A stretch of 64,000 bases of DNA from Ridgeia piscesae (GCA_025642075.2 JAODUO010000191.1:131001-195000), one strand, 5' to 3'; shown: positions 10,401 to 21,268, counted from the first letter of the stretch. Program-made: numbers and translations. Notes: a model not told the origin generated them from the letters alone.

Positions 10401-13400
10401 CACTTACAGCTGTGAGAGTGCCCCGCTAAGCAGACGTTCTCAGCGTATTTCTTTTTCATTTATATATCCGTACTTATAACACATTAATTTGGTAACTTGG
10501 TACATTGGTGCGCTGTATAGATAAACATTCACATTGAGGCAGTCAGTTTATGTCTTTGTTCTAGCTCCCTCCCGGCCATCAGCTCACAGCTCAAGACTTG
10601 CAGAATATCACTCAGCAGATCCAGCAGGCACAGGTGGGTCACATGACCAGACTCATGTGGAGGGTCACATGACCAACAACTGTGGCTGTCGTCAATCTTA
10701 CATTTCTATCAAGTGGGACATTTCTGATGCAGCCCTTCTCAAGACCTCAGTGCCAGTGCACTTGCTGCTTATGGGATGCACTTGGAGGAATTTGTGAGCC
10801 TTAATCGGGTGCTGTGGAGGTTTTTGTTATAGCTGTAATTGGGTGCTGTTGGATGTTTTTGTGAGTCTTAATTGGGTGCTGTTTGAGGTTTTTGTTAGCC
10901 TCAATTGGTGCTGTTGGAGGTTTTTGTGAGCCTTAATGGGGTGCTGTGGAGGGTTTTGTGAGCCTTAATGGGGGTGCTGTTGGAGGTTTTTGTGAGCCTT
11001 AATGGGGTGCTGTGGAGGGTTTTGTGAGCCTTAATGGGGGTGCTGTTAGAGGTTTTTGTGAACCTTAATGGGGTGCTGTTGGAGGTTTTTGTGAGCCTTA
11101 ATGGGGTGCTGTTGGAACTTTTTGTGAGCCTTAATGGGGTGCTGTGGAGGGTTTTGTGAGCTGTTGGAGGTTTTTGTGATCCACTAGGGTGTATTGTTTC
11201 CATCCCTTTGGTCGGGTACACCTGTTCTTCCTAGATCTGCTCCTACAAACTGCACCAGTTAATTACCATCACCACCAGATTCGGGCTGAGTCTGCAAACA
11301 TCCCACAGGCACACACAAGATGTTTCTCCTTCCAGATGATGCAGCAGTTGGCATCTCTACAACAGCAACAACCAGCTGTGACACAGCAGCTGGACACTGC
11401 CCAGCAGCAGACGATGGCGACTGCTGTGGTCGGGTCGCAGCCGCAAGTGCAGCCAATACAGGTGCTGCCACAGTCACTGTTGCAGACGGCACAGGTGCTA
11501 ACGGGCTCGACAGTCGCGCAGGTGAAGCCAAAGGTTCTGCCGGACGTACAACACCTGATTCCTGTGACCACGGCTGTCCAGTCTGTCGGTCATCTCCAGC
11601 CACAGCCACAGGTCGTCTTCCTCAGTTCGACTTCTCTCCAGCAGCCCATTCTGCTGCCCAGTCAGGTACTAGCTGCTAGACAAGGTGCAAAATCCAGTCA
11701 CTTTATTGTCCGATTAAAACGATTTAAAAACGAAAATTTGTGTTTACATACACACGGAAATGTCAGTAGTAATACTGGTACAAAACAATAAAGTCATATT
11801 GTCTTGGGTTGTCTGCCTCTAAACAAGGCACAGACTTGTAGAACTCATGTTTACTTACACTGACACAAATACTTTCATTCTTGAAGTAGATTCAGCAGTA
11901 TCCACCAGATGGCGCCAGTTGTGATTGGCTGTGGTCATGTAGCAATGACTCCAGTTGAAATGGGTGGTAAGGGTCTAAGCCTCTTGTCACCTCACCAGTG
12001 TTTAGAGTCAACCTCTTCTCCCAGGTCCTACTGCATTGTAATTTTTTGTCTCCGTAGCTGGGTGTCAACATTTTATAATACCATAGTTTCTATTACAGTT
12101 TTGACATGTTTGAAAATGTAGAGTGCACCATTCTAAGGGCGACTTCGATTGAGCTATGCGAGTAACCCGAGTACCAATCGAACATCCAGGATCACTTGCT
12201 CACATGACCCTTCTTGACATAAATAAACAAGGTGGATCTTCAAGGCCGCTACCCAAGGCAATCACAATTTGGAGAGAATTCACTAGAGTAACTGACATCA
12301 TTAGCAGTGACAGCCAGTAGGGAACATAGGCCCCTACTACATAAGAAATTAATGAAACATTACACAACACAATCAGTTAAATATGCATTTATTATATTAT
12401 GTTGAAGTCACCACATTCTATGTATTATAATTTAAGACCAAGAAGATGAACATCACATTTTACACACTGAACAACTGATTACTTTAGTTAATTTATTGAC
12501 ATAAGGAGTTTATCTCCATGATCATCGCCATTTGGTTAGATTACTCTCGTAGTACTGCGTGCGCAGTGTAAATGACCATAAACCGGATACCACCATGTTA
12601 GGGTTATGCGAGTAACCCGAGTAGGCCAATCGAAGTCGGCCTAAATGTCACTTGTATTATGTAGTATTTTATATGGTTTGGAAACTGCAGTATTGTTAAC
12701 TACAAATTTAACATATCGTGTAAAAAATGCTGTACATGTTGTTGCGCAGGTGTTGCAACCTGGTGTTGTTGCTCGAACCACACCGCAGCTGCAAGTTGTA
12801 CAACAGCCAAGAAGTGCAGAAGAGATACAGCAGCTGCTGGCGATACAGCTATTACAACAGGAGCAAACACAACAGCTTCAGCAGAAACAACAAGAACAAC
12901 AGCAGCAGCAACAAGCACAGCAGCTACAGCGACTGCAACAGGAGCAAACACAACTATTTCAGCAACAACAACAAGAACAGCAGCAGCAGCAAGCGCAGCA
13001 GCAGAAACAGCAAGAACACCTACAACAACTTCAGACACAGCAAGTGCAACAACAGCCGTCAGAACAGCTGCAGTTGCAGCGAAGTTCCTCCAATCAGTCG
13101 TCTCTGCTTGCGTCGGATGACTCGTCAAAGGATGTCACAGTGTCGGTGACACCCGTCACATCCACCACGACAGCGACCCCACAGCAGATCACTATAGCAC
13201 CCTTACAGGAAGTGAGTTCACCCCACATACAGCACAGTGGTCCCTCTCTATTAGGGCCATTACAGGAAGTAAGTTAAACTAACTCATGGTATAGTCTTTC
13301 TGTTATTGTCATTACAGGAAGTGAGTTAAATTAAAACAGAGTATGCTTGTCCCTCTCTACCAGGGCCATTACAGGATGCGAGTTCATCCCACACACTGCA

Positions 13401-15481
13401 CTGTGATCCCTCTAGAGTAGGACTAATTTCCTATATTCTATGCTAAACAAATTGGAGACAATGTGACCTTTATTGTGAGGTGGCTGTATTAACGAGGTGA
13501 CTGTAACACAAGGTTCACTGTATATCATTACAAGCAAAACTGCCATCTGCATTTTTGACTTGCAATTTTGCAAAAACATGTATTATTCTTTCCATAATAG
13601 TAGCTGTTTCATGTCGATCAGTGCTTTCACCATAACAAAACATTCACTACCCAAGTAAAACCATATAAATGGAATTATTTTTCCTATGGCAGATTTACAT
13701 AACTAAGTTGTGATTGCTGTCTACTGTGTATCTAAGAAAATTTGTCATTTGAGAATACCAACTTACACACTTTTGTATCTACTGCATGTAGCAATTCAAT
13801 ATTAACTAAATAAAATGCATTTGTTCACCATGCACTCACATCTAAATCTTGTGAATTGCATTTTTTAAAATTTATTTAAGTGCATCAGCTGCTTGATAGA
13901 ATCATATTGCTCTGGATAAAATTATTCTACCAAGCAGAGTTCTCGGTACTAGCTGTGTAACTGTGTTATGATTGGTTATTGAAAGTACAACACAATTGTG
14001 TATGTAGCAGACGTTTATCTGCAGCTGATACGGCACATTTGAACCGTCTTGATTTACATTGACAGCGAGTGATATGGTAAAAAAGATTACGATGATATGA
14101 TATCGCAAATTAAATATTATGTTAAAAATTATTTAAATTGTGTAATAATAAATGTGTTCTTTTATTTTAATGTAGCATTTATGTTTTTGTAAATCTATTA
14201 GAAACATATAACATTAGATTTATCTCACTCCTTTAGTATACAGCATTATCTGTACAAGTAATTGCAGATTTTGATGCCGAATTGAAGTGGTGCCATCTGG
14301 TTGTAACAATCAATTTCTGTCATTTGATCACGTGATCACAAATCTTCTTATTTCAGCCTGAAGAAAACATAGACTTGGAAGAACTAGAGCAGTTTGCAAA
14401 GACTTTCAAAAGGAGACGAATAGAACTTGGTAAGTGTGTTTGATCATCAGATAATGTGTTTACGTTTTTTAATTTGTTTTTAGTGCCACATTTTTGTAAT
14501 CCCTGTGTATTTTCTGGAAAGCAGTTTCTGTACATGCACAGTTGTTGTTTCTTCTGCATTGTTAACAGTTTCCTTGAGGGCTTTTTGTAAGTTTTAGGGC
14601 TTGTACCAGACATTCTAGTAAATTAACTTATGATATGTGTTTTTAGAATACTCCAAGAAACCATAGTTTGCTTGTATATCCATTTTGATTGTTCTAGCCA
14701 GCTGTTGTACATGCTTAATTGGGTTGGTGCATATGTCACAGATCTGTGTTTTCTTATTTCAGGTTTCACGCAAGGTGACGTTGGCCTGGCCATGGGTAAG
14801 TTGTATGGCAACGACTTCAGCCAGACGACGATCTCGCGCTTCGAGGCACTTAATCTGAGCTTCAAGAACATGTGCAAACTGAAGCCGCTGCTCCAGAAGT
14901 GGCTGGAGGACGCTGACTGCGTCACAGCCAACCCCAACGTGCTTAACTCATCCCAGGTGTCGCCAGATGGCGCCAGCAGGCGGCGGAAGAAGCGGACGAG
15001 CATCGAGACGTCGATGCGCGTTGCGCTGGAGAAGAGCTTCCTGGTGAACTCGAAGCCAACGTCGGAGGAGGTGACGATGTTGGCGGACAGCTTACAGATG
15101 GACAAGGAGGTGGTGCGGGTGTGGTTCTGCAACCGACGGCAGAAGGAGAAACGCATCAACCCTCCGTCCAGTCTGCCCAGCGTGTCCGTGCAGATGGTCT
15201 CAATGCAGAACTCGAGGCTTGTGGGTAATCCGCTGCTGTCGCCGGTGATGCTCGGACAGGGAACGACTGCGACGGCTCTGCCCGTTAGTTTATCTACCTC
15301 CAGTCCCATGCCGGTGACGACGACCGGGCTGTCTCTCTGCAGCACGCCCAGCCAACTGCAGACACACGCGTATAATATGACGGGACAGCCGAGTGTTGCC
15401 ACGGTGATTCTCACGCAACCGGTGCTAATGAACAGTGTCGCCCCCTCACAGCAGGCATTGCAATCACTGGAGCATGACTGA
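7427..15481 (+). CDS. POU-class-2 (Oct-1/2, Pdm-type) homeodomain transcription factor, eight-exon gene model
   Basis: Sequence-specific nuclear transcription factor that binds octamer DNA (ATGCAAAT) through two linked domains. My joined model uses 7427-7463, 9098-9195, 9518-9667, 10565-10633, 11336-11665, 12750-13211, 14357-14429 and 14763-15481. It gives about 645 residues, with GT-AG borders and matching phases throughout. Residues about 46-382 are Gln/Pro/Thr-rich. The POU-specific domain is about 384-459, with the recognition helix [14 protein letters not shown]. The linker is only about 19 residues. The POU homeodomain is about 479-541 and contains [13 protein letters not shown] with the class-typical Cys-Asn pair. 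The C-terminal 104 residues are Ser/Thr/Pro-rich. The run [20 protein letters not shown] is the class 2 signature. Human POU2F1 is of similar length (about 740). The first exon and any small exons I missed are the uncertain parts. Confidence 0.9.
9098..9195 (+). CDS. POU2 predicted coding exon 2
   Basis: Begins after ATGTTGGCAG and ends at GTTCAG|GTGAGT in phase 0. It encodes a charged stretch beginning [12 protein letters not shown], then a Pro-rich end (APPPIVQ). The acceptor has a poor pyrimidine tract. An alternative reading is that an in-frame ATG at 9088 starts translation here. Confidence 0.6.
9518..9667 (+). CDS. POU2 coding exon 3 (Ala/Thr/Pro/Gln-rich)
   Basis: Fifty codons between GTCGCAG and CTGCAG|GTGAGA, phase 0 on both sides. 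It encodes [20 protein letters not shown], then Ala/Thr/Pro-rich sequence, ending GQYGQQLLQ. This composition is typical of the Oct-1/Oct-2 transactivation region. Confidence 0.75.
10565..10633 (+). CDS. POU2 coding exon 4 (Gln-rich)
   Basis: Twenty-three codons between TTGTTCTAG and GCACAG|GTGGGT, phase 0. It encodes [20 protein letters not shown] plus QAQ. The LTAQDLQ...QQIQQ pattern resembles the Gln-rich activation segments of Oct-1 proteins. Confidence 0.8.
10783..11178. repeat. Intronic minisatellite, about 33-bp unit
   Basis: About 11 to 12 imperfect units around GTGAGCCTTAATGGGGTGCT followed by GTTGGAGGTTTTT, in the intron between coding exons 4 and 5. Units vary in G-run and T-run length. 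Each contains a GTGAG pentamer resembling a splice donor, but I have no evidence that any is used. Confidence 0.9.
11336..11665 (+). CDS. POU2 coding exon 5 (Gln/Val/Thr-rich activation region)
   Basis: One hundred and ten codons after TTTCTCCTTCCAG, ending CCCAGTCAG|GTACTA, phase 0. It starts [18 protein letters not shown] and continues with repeated Gln, Val, Pro and Thr. The same frame stays open upstream of the acceptor, but that part is not protein-like. The strong pyrimidine tract supports the 11336 start. Confidence 0.85.
12134..12644. mobile_element. Intronic MITE with about 18-bp terminal inverted repeats
   Basis: The left end TAAGGGCGACTTCGATTG (12134) and the reverse complement of the right end (TTAGGCCGACTTCGATTG, ending 12644) match apart from two bases. 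Both ends also carry TATGCGAGTAACCCGAGTA just inside. The 511-bp interior has no coding capacity. It lies in the intron between coding exons 5 and 6. The superfamily is not assignable by eye. Confidence 0.7.
12750..13211 (+). CDS. POU2 coding exon 6 (polyglutamine-rich)
   Basis: After GTTGCGCAG, 154 codons in phase 0 begin [21 protein letters not shown] long Gln-rich stretch follows ([18 protein letters not shown] and similar), then a Ser/Thr-rich end finishing IAPLQE before a GTGAGT donor at 13212. A second in-frame donor (GTAAGT) at 13269 would add 19 residues. The CAA/CAG mix argues against a simple expanding CAG tract. Confidence 0.85.
13202..13410 (+). repeat. Tandem copies of an exon-end/splice-donor segment, about 57-bp period
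   Basis: TTACAGGAAGTGAGTT-like cores occur at about 13203, 13260, 13311 and 13370 (the last as ATTACAGGATGCGAGTT). They are separated by related spacers containing GGTCCCTCTCTATTAGGGCC-like sequence. The first is the end of exon 6 and the others lie downstream. The copies arose by tandem duplication across the exon border. Confidence 0.85.
14357..14429 (+). CDS. POU2 coding exon 7 (start of POU-specific domain)
   Basis: Begins after CTTATTTCAG and ends at GAACTTG|GTAAGT in phase 1. It encodes [20 protein letters not shown] plus RIEL, the first helices of the POU-specific domain (class signature [13 protein letters not shown]). The split Gly codon is completed by the next exon. Confidence 0.95.
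14763..15481 (+). CDS. POU2 terminal coding exon (rest of POU-specific domain, homeodomain, C-terminus)
   Basis: Begins after TTCTTATTTCAG. It encodes [19 protein letters not shown] and the rest of the POU-specific domain, a short linker, the homeodomain starting [11 protein letters not shown] and ending [10 protein letters not shown], and a Ser/Thr/Pro-rich tail ending QALQSLEHD, with a TGA at 15479-15481. It is markedly GC-rich compared with the introns, as expected for a conserved exon. Confidence 0.97.
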
Positions 15482-15761
15482 TTCTGACGGCGCTGCTCCA
15501 TCACCCAGGACAGTTAGGTCAGACTAGGACATAAACGACAGCTGTCCTTCTGTGCGCGTGATTGTCATCTCGGAAAGAAAGTTTTGTATAAAATATAGCA
15601 GTTGGGATAGTGGTTTACTTTGTTAAGAATGAGCCAACAGGCTGTGGGAAAGTTCGATTCTTAGAACTAATGTGCCATGTCTTCTTTTTATATGACAAGT
15701 CTTCCATTTTAGCTTTTAGAGAAAGGTTTCTTCATAGGTTTACTTTTCACTGATATTTTCC

Positions 15762-15767
15762 AATAAA
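15762..15767 (+). terminator. Candidate poly(A) signal of the POU2 gene
   Basis: A canonical AATAAA hexamer lies 280 nt after the stop codon, with TTGCATGCATATG downstream. It is the first canonical AATAAA I find after the stop, and it sets a short 3' UTR of about 300 nt. Later signals are possible. Confidence 0.55.
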
Positions 15768-15961
15768 CTGTTGCATGCATATGATTACAATAGAATATAA
15801 ATAGGTGGTTTTTACTAAATTATGTTTTTATTACCTGTATAACATTTAGTAAGTACACTACAAATGTAAATGTATGACTTAAATGGAAAAGAAAAGATTG
15901 ATCATGTAGTGGTTTTAGTTAACTTATAGAAGAAACAATCTAAATAGTATTTTGGCTATAC

Positions 15962-16085
15962 GTGCCACTCACAGTGCAAGACGTGGCACTCCTGCACTGT
16001 ACAAGGCAGTGGTTCGACAAGACGTGCCACTCTTGCATGGAGCAAACCATTGGAAGCCAAGACATGCCACTCATGCACAGTGCAA
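15962..16085. repeat. Short degenerate tandem repeat
   Basis: Three to four copies of an AAGACGTGCCACTCTTGCA-like unit, with 16 to 45 bp spacing (near 15960, 15981, 16019 and 16062), just downstream of the POU2 3' end. Inter-copy divergence is high. Confidence 0.6.
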
Positions 16086-16497
16086 GAGTCATTTTTGTGA
16101 TAAATTGTCTCTTGTTTGGCCAAACTACCCGGTCTGTTATTAGCTACCAAGTCTGATAAATTCCAAAAAAGATGTGACTCCTTAAATGAGTTAATAACAT
16201 TCCTGCTACAGCATATGATTGACGGCATGTGAAGAGAATGAATATTCACTACCGGTAGTCGGCATCGCAGAGACCAGTCATCTTTGTTGTTCGACTGTCC
16301 AGCAAATTTATTGCACCAGTTTTAAGAAAACTGTTTGCACGGTGTCAATTTCTAATTTGTGTCTCCTGTGGAATGGCACACGTCTAAAACGGTTGTGCCT
16401 AAATGTGCTAATCCCGTGAGCCCTCGGTGGCATACAGAATCAAATTAAGAATCGTCGAGTTTTTGTCGCACTTCATCACAGAGAACTAACAACGATC

Positions 16498-16733
16498 AAC
16501 GATAGTTTCATTGGTTAACGGACTCGTGACCCAGATCAACGATAGTTTCATTGGTTAACGGACACGTGACCCAGATCATCGATAGTTTCATTGATTAACG
16601 GACGACTCGTGACCCAGATCAACGATAGTTTCATTGGTTAACGGACGACTCGTGACCCAGATCAACGATAGTTTCATTGGTTAACGGACGACTCGTGACC
16701 CAGATCAACGATAGTTTCATTGGTTAACGGACT
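16498..16733. repeat. Minisatellite, 40/43-bp unit, six copies
   Basis: Units begin at 16498, 16538, 16578, 16621, 16664 and 16707 with AACGATAGTTTCATTGGTTA (third copy ATCGATAG). The last three periods are 43 bp and the first two are 40 bp, because a GAC trinucleotide is absent. Copies are nearly identical. Confidence 0.95.
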
Positions 16734-17884
16734 CCTGCTGCTATAATTAGTTGGGTGAGTAGTGCCATTAAAGTTATGAAGACAACTTTCTTAGTCATTC
16801 TGATACATTTCTCCGACATACCTAAGACCCTCAGATCAAACGCTTCCAAAACAACCTTTTGTTACTAGGACTAAGTTCAATCAACCTTGGCCAACGTGCT
16901 TCGATCCTCTGTTGCTGCGCCAACAATCGGGAATCAACTCCCTACTGCAATTAAATCTTCCGAAACTATAGCCACCTTTCGTAAAAACTTTAACAATTGT
17001 TTTTGAAATTGCATTGCCACCATAATATACGGGAAGTGGATGGGCGTTTGTGGGTGCGGGGGGGTATATGCATGTGTAATATTGCTGGGCAGTCAAAGGC
17101 TTCCTAGTCCACATGCCGACTGGAGATTGTAACTGTACGGCAACCTGGTTAAGCACTGCACATGCGTATGTGTATGCTGCATATTGCATAGAATTAAGCA
17201 CACCCGTCAACAAAACGTAACACTATTTGTTGAGTTACCGCGCTGAAAAGGTTAACCCCTTACTGCCGTTTTAGTAAGCTGAATAAAAATAGTGCAGCTA
17301 TTAAACAGAACGGAAAGAGTGGTACGATATGGCAGTTAATCAATCACGCCCGCAATTACCATTTAAGCGAAAATGTGTTGACATTATCACACCGTTGTAG
17401 TCTATAGGGTGCTGTAACGTAAACTCAAGCGAGGACAGCATAGCTGACATAAAGACGTCTGTGTAGGTGCCATCCTATACGGGCACTACCGTTTAGGTAG
17501 GCGTGTACCGTGACATTGTTAGCAAAATATCGATCTGCGTGGGCGATATCAGAATAACGTATACGATGCTCTAAATTGTGGTTTGTGGCGACGCATAGCT
17601 CATTGTAGGATTAAAAATACACACAATGTACATTCGTTAGACTGTCACAGCATTGTCTACAGCCATTTATATTCATTCTCGGAAATGTTCCTGTTCGTTT
17701 TTTGCTGAGATAGTTAGAGAACGAAGGATGTCTTTTTAAGAAGCTGACGTACGCCCCCTGGCAGTGTTGAGCTTTATAAATTTGCGATATAAAGATATCT
17801 ATTGATTGGCATAATGCCTGTCACTAAAATGCAATTTAGCGGAAAGCAAACGAACAACACATTTATGATACACAAAAGACGTTT
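16734..17884. other. Intergenic, nothing recognised
   Basis: Non-repetitive, AT-rich sequence. The longest ORF (110 codons on the minus strand, 16881-17213) has no recognisable domain. No RNA gene seen. Confidence 0.5.
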
Positions 17885-18036
17885 CTAATTCTTCTTCTTT
17901 ACTGTCCATCGTGTCCGATGATGACATCAGTGTAGGGTTTCGTCCGTTATGTGCTTTGCTCGTTGGTGAGAGAATAGACCAATTTGAGATTTAAAGCCTC
18001 TCCCGCAGTTGACACAGAAGATCATAGGGGCAGAGG
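17885..18036 (-). pseudogene. LINE C-terminal zinc-finger remnant
   Basis: On the minus strand, 18016 down to 17951 reads CVNCGRGFKSQIGLFSHQ followed by RAKH. This is a C2H2-type finger of the kind that closes the ORF of many CR1/jockey-like LINEs (C..CGR.F.S.IGL.SHQR..H). After a stop it continues into an Asp/Lys/Glu-rich tail. Only the 3' end of the element remains. Confidence 0.6.
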
Positions 18037-18045
18037 TTTCTAAAT

Positions 18046-18047
<2 letters not shown>

Positions 18048-18101
<54 letters not shown>

Positions 18102-18117
18102 CATACATACATACATA
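18048..18117. repeat. (TA)n and (CATA)n microsatellite
   Basis: About 48 bp of TA followed by five CATA units. It sits exactly between the LINE remnant and the hAT-like repeat. Confidence 0.9.
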
Positions 18118-19280
18118 CAGTGGCGTAGCCAGGGGGGCCATGGCCTCCCAATCCCAGAAAATTAGTATGGTGGGGAACCAACGACCAATACCTGGCTGCC
18201 CGACTCACAGAGTCACAAAATACAGACGGTATAAGGATGTCTATGTAATACTTTCCTTCTCAAACCTACCCTTTCGCAACGAAATCTGACATCGTGCAAA
18301 TAGGATTAAGTTAGGAATGTTGCACTTCTAACCAGACGGGGGGAGCAGGGGGCCAATTTTACCGTTATCTTTGGCAACATTTGCTACTTCATTTCGTAAA
18401 TTCAGTAATTTAACATTATCCCATGCATATTTATATTCCATAAACAGCGCATCTTAGCGCACGTTTGATGCCGAAAGGACGGTGTCATCGGCAGAAACAA
18501 ACTGTTTGTTGCTCGTTCCAAGTGCCCAGTGCAGTAACACATGACCATTGCGCTTGCGGCTGACACAAATCAGATCACTATGGGTCTCAAAGTGTGTCTG
18601 AAACGAAGTATTTGTAAAACAAATATTCCTGGGAATAATGAATTAGTATCATTTCGGTTAGAGTTAGTATGGCCTATCCAGCATAGACAAATATACAGTT
18701 ATAGCGACAATATTGACGTTGGTCCTAATTATATTCAAGTGCCGAAATATGTTATCAATCAAATAGGATTCAGCTATCCAATGTGGAGGAATCTTCCACT
18801 TCTGTCGTAGGCTATAACACCCAGCTGGCTGGAGCCCAACAGTGACAGGGCAACAAAAATGTCATCATTCTCAATGCCAGTAATGGCTGTTAATATATCA
18901 ACACAATGATGCAAAATATAGTGGCCGGTGTTTAGGTGGCTATAAGACCCTATATAAGGCTTATAGGTTCGTGCTTCTATATCATAGTGTTGTGTAATTT
19001 TTCTCTTTGTTTCTTATTTTGGCGGTTTCTAATTGTTTACAGCATTCGGCAGGGTTTCGTTAACTGACTAGTCTGCCCAGGCGACCTTTCTATATTGGCA
19101 CTGAGGGTGGTCACTGCCTGGGTGCTTGTCTTCCTCGGTGGTTCGTTTACGTCCCAAATTGAGACGGGACTAACATTAACTTAACGTGATTCTCCGATTC
19201 ACGAGGGATACACAGTCTCCAATTCCAATGTTCAAAGCCAGCTTCTATGAATATTTTTGTAGAATTGACAACTACATTGG

Positions 19281-19285
<5 letters not shown>
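18118..19285 (+). mobile_element. hAT-like non-autonomous repeat, copy A
   Basis: Starts CAGTGGCGTAGCCAGG, the type of terminus seen in many hAT elements. The next about 130 bp match copy B at 21269, sharing CTGGCTGCC...CACAGAGTCACAAA and other blocks. Further matching blocks occur near 18840 (GACAGGGCAACAAAAATGTC), 18965 and 19235. No transposase was seen. The far end is buried in TA repeats, so no terminal repeat pair or target duplication can be confirmed. Confidence 0.6.
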
Positions 19286-19325
<40 letters not shown>

Positions 19326-19343
19326 TATATATATATATATATA

Positions 19344-19402
<59 letters not shown>

Positions 19403-19435
19403 CTGTATACATATACAGCTGTATATATATATATT
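19281..19435. repeat. (TA)n microsatellite
   Basis: About 150 bp of TA repeat with a few interruptions. It ends in a near-palindromic AGCTGTATACATATACAGCT at 19401-19420. Reading frames through it (Tyr-Ile repeats) are artefacts. Confidence 0.95.
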
Positions 19436-19866
19436 TACCTTTGTGACATACACAGTGATTGTGACATACACAGTGATTAGCTCTGCTTTGCTTGGCCTGT
19501 CTACAAATCAGAAACATTCTTAAATGTAAGTTATAACAAGACAATGGTGAGTGTCACGCAAACGTGTACCGAGTCAACACCAGAGTTGTTAGATTCACGG
19601 GATCCCACAGACGTAATGTCTACGTGGCAGTATGTGGGTGGTACTTGACGGTTTCGCCGAATGGCAAAGTTCATCTGCAAGTGGTTTGTTTGATTTGCAA
19701 AGGCACGCAGCAGTTTGGAGCTGTGCCGTAGTCTTGGCATAGTTCCCTACCAACCCTGAGCTCCAACCCGTACCTGGGGACATCTACATTTGATGATCTA
19801 CTGATGCTGCACATCAAATTAAGAACTGAAGATGTGCACGTATGATCTGACAGGCGGCTGTCGTTT

Positions 19867-19891
19867 TCTGCGGTGTAATTGACACCGCAGA
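19867..19891. other. Perfect short hairpin
   Basis: TCTGCGGTGT, loop AATTG, ACACCGCAGA: 10-bp perfect arms with a 5-nt loop. Nearby inverted words (GATGTGCA around 19830) suggest it may be part of a larger degraded element. No function can be assigned. Confidence 0.6.
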
Positions 19892-20384
19892 TTGTTCAGA
19901 TCAGAACTTGGCATGTCGCCATATAGACAAAAATGATATTAATGTCAGCGCGTTCTGTCGCTGCAACAGATCGCGCATCTTCTTCAGATCAACACCAGAT
20001 TTCAGAAGCAAATTGAGTCGCTCACATTGATATGCTTAAATTTGTCTCCAAGTTTCATTAACGCTGCATGGCGTCCCGTCATGCTTCGAATGTCATTGTG
20101 ACTTGGTGACAATGTAGCAAGCAAATGTTGATGTCGCCAGCGGTAACCCGGATGTGACTTTAGTCTTCGTGAAGCACGCAATGGTCAGTATTCTTGTCGG
20201 CTTCTTCGTTGTTGTGGCGGTCTGGTCCTCACCGTGAGACGAGGTGAAGTAGTGTGTGCGCATGCTCAGTGGTACAGGTCACTTTGAGCAGCAACCTCTT
20301 ATCGTGGGCATTCTTCGTAAGCACCACACAATCTGAAGACGTTGCATTGTGTTGCTGAGAAACTCGGCAGCCAGTCCAACATTT

Positions 20385-20462
20385 AAATAATAATAATGTA
20401 ATAAATAATATATTGATTTCATATAGCGCCACATCCATAACTGTTCGTGGAGCTTCACAACA
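20385..20462 (-). mobile_element. 3' end of a CR1/L2-like LINE, same family as 55775-56589
   Basis: Read on the minus strand, it gives GAAGCTCCACGAACAG, TTATGGATGTGGCGCTATAT and then a TTA-rich tail. The copy at 56518 has AAGCGCCCC, TTATTTGGATGGGGCGCTAT and a TTA tail. The hairpin arms differ but still pair. Upstream it is cut off by TA repeats. Confidence 0.65.
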
Positions 20463-20469
20463 TGATTAG

Positions 20470-20476
<7 letters not shown>

Positions 20477-20530
<54 letters not shown>
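20477..20530. repeat. (TA)n microsatellite
   Basis: About 54 bp of TA next to the LINE tail. The same LINE-tail/TA arrangement is found at 56413-56468. Confidence 0.95.
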
Positions 20531-20532
<2 letters not shown>

Positions 20533-21268
20533 ATAGTGAATATAATAAGAAGACTACTAATATTTTTAAATAAATAAAACAACTGTGTGTATGTATATAA
20601 ATAACTAAAATTAATACAGTATTAAATAACGTAGCATTTCTAAAAACAAATACGTAAATAAATCAATAAATTACCTAGAGGCCCTATTAGTCATAAAAAT
20701 ACATAATGTTGTTCATGCCAATTCATGGACCTTGGTAGGTGCTTGTCAAAGATGACATAATTATGTCTTATGTTCTGAAGAGTATTTGCAGTTGCAACAG
20801 AAAGCATTTGCAAACTGTTGCATGGTACCCAGATTTGGCCACAACATGCATGTGCTTAAATGCCCCATTCCCTTCAACCATATTCAGGTCGATGCCCGGA
20901 TCTAAATGGGGAGATGCATAGACGGCCATCCGGGAAACAAAAATACACTTTGTTCATTTGTGTGTGCTTTTATACTCGTCAAAAAGTTACGAAAGCACAG
21001 TGGCCAGCACAAATCTGAAGAGGTTTTGCAGACTGATGTCACGTGTCCGTGAAACGACCAACAAGGCGGTGTCAAAACGGTCCGATGCATCTCGTCCACT
21101 CACAGTGTCCGGCTGTGTTATGTGGGTTTGTCTGTCGTCTGATCTCGGAAATGATAAATTTTTTGCCAGACGCATCAAGCTGGTTTCGCCCCTTTCCTTC
21201 CTTTGAGCCCTGCTGTTATTTCTGCTTCCCGCTCAGTTTCCCCACGCATCTTGCTAAAAGCGATGGAT
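20531..21268. other. Intergenic, nothing recognised
   Basis: AT-rich then mixed sequence. Overlapping ORFs of 60 to 82 codons on both strands (20900-21280) show no domain or coding bias that I can recognise. Confidence 0.45.

Noticed and set aside
10901..11221. 106-codon minus-strand repetitive ORF (Leu-Thr-Lys-Ser-Ser repeats)
   Set aside because: Lies entirely in the intronic minisatellite of the POU2 gene.
12700..13128. Minus-strand 142-codon Ala/Val-rich ORF that looks like membrane segments
   Set aside because: It is the antisense of the polyglutamine exon (CAA/CAG read as Leu/Val/Ala).
14623..15504. Minus-strand 293-codon ORF
   Set aside because: Shadow of the POU-domain exon on the other strand; the plus strand has unmistakable POU homology and splice sites.
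18541..18810. 89-codon ORF inside hAT-like copy A as a transposase piece
   Set aside because: No RNase H-like or dimerisation motif of hAT transposases could be seen, and copy B lacks it.
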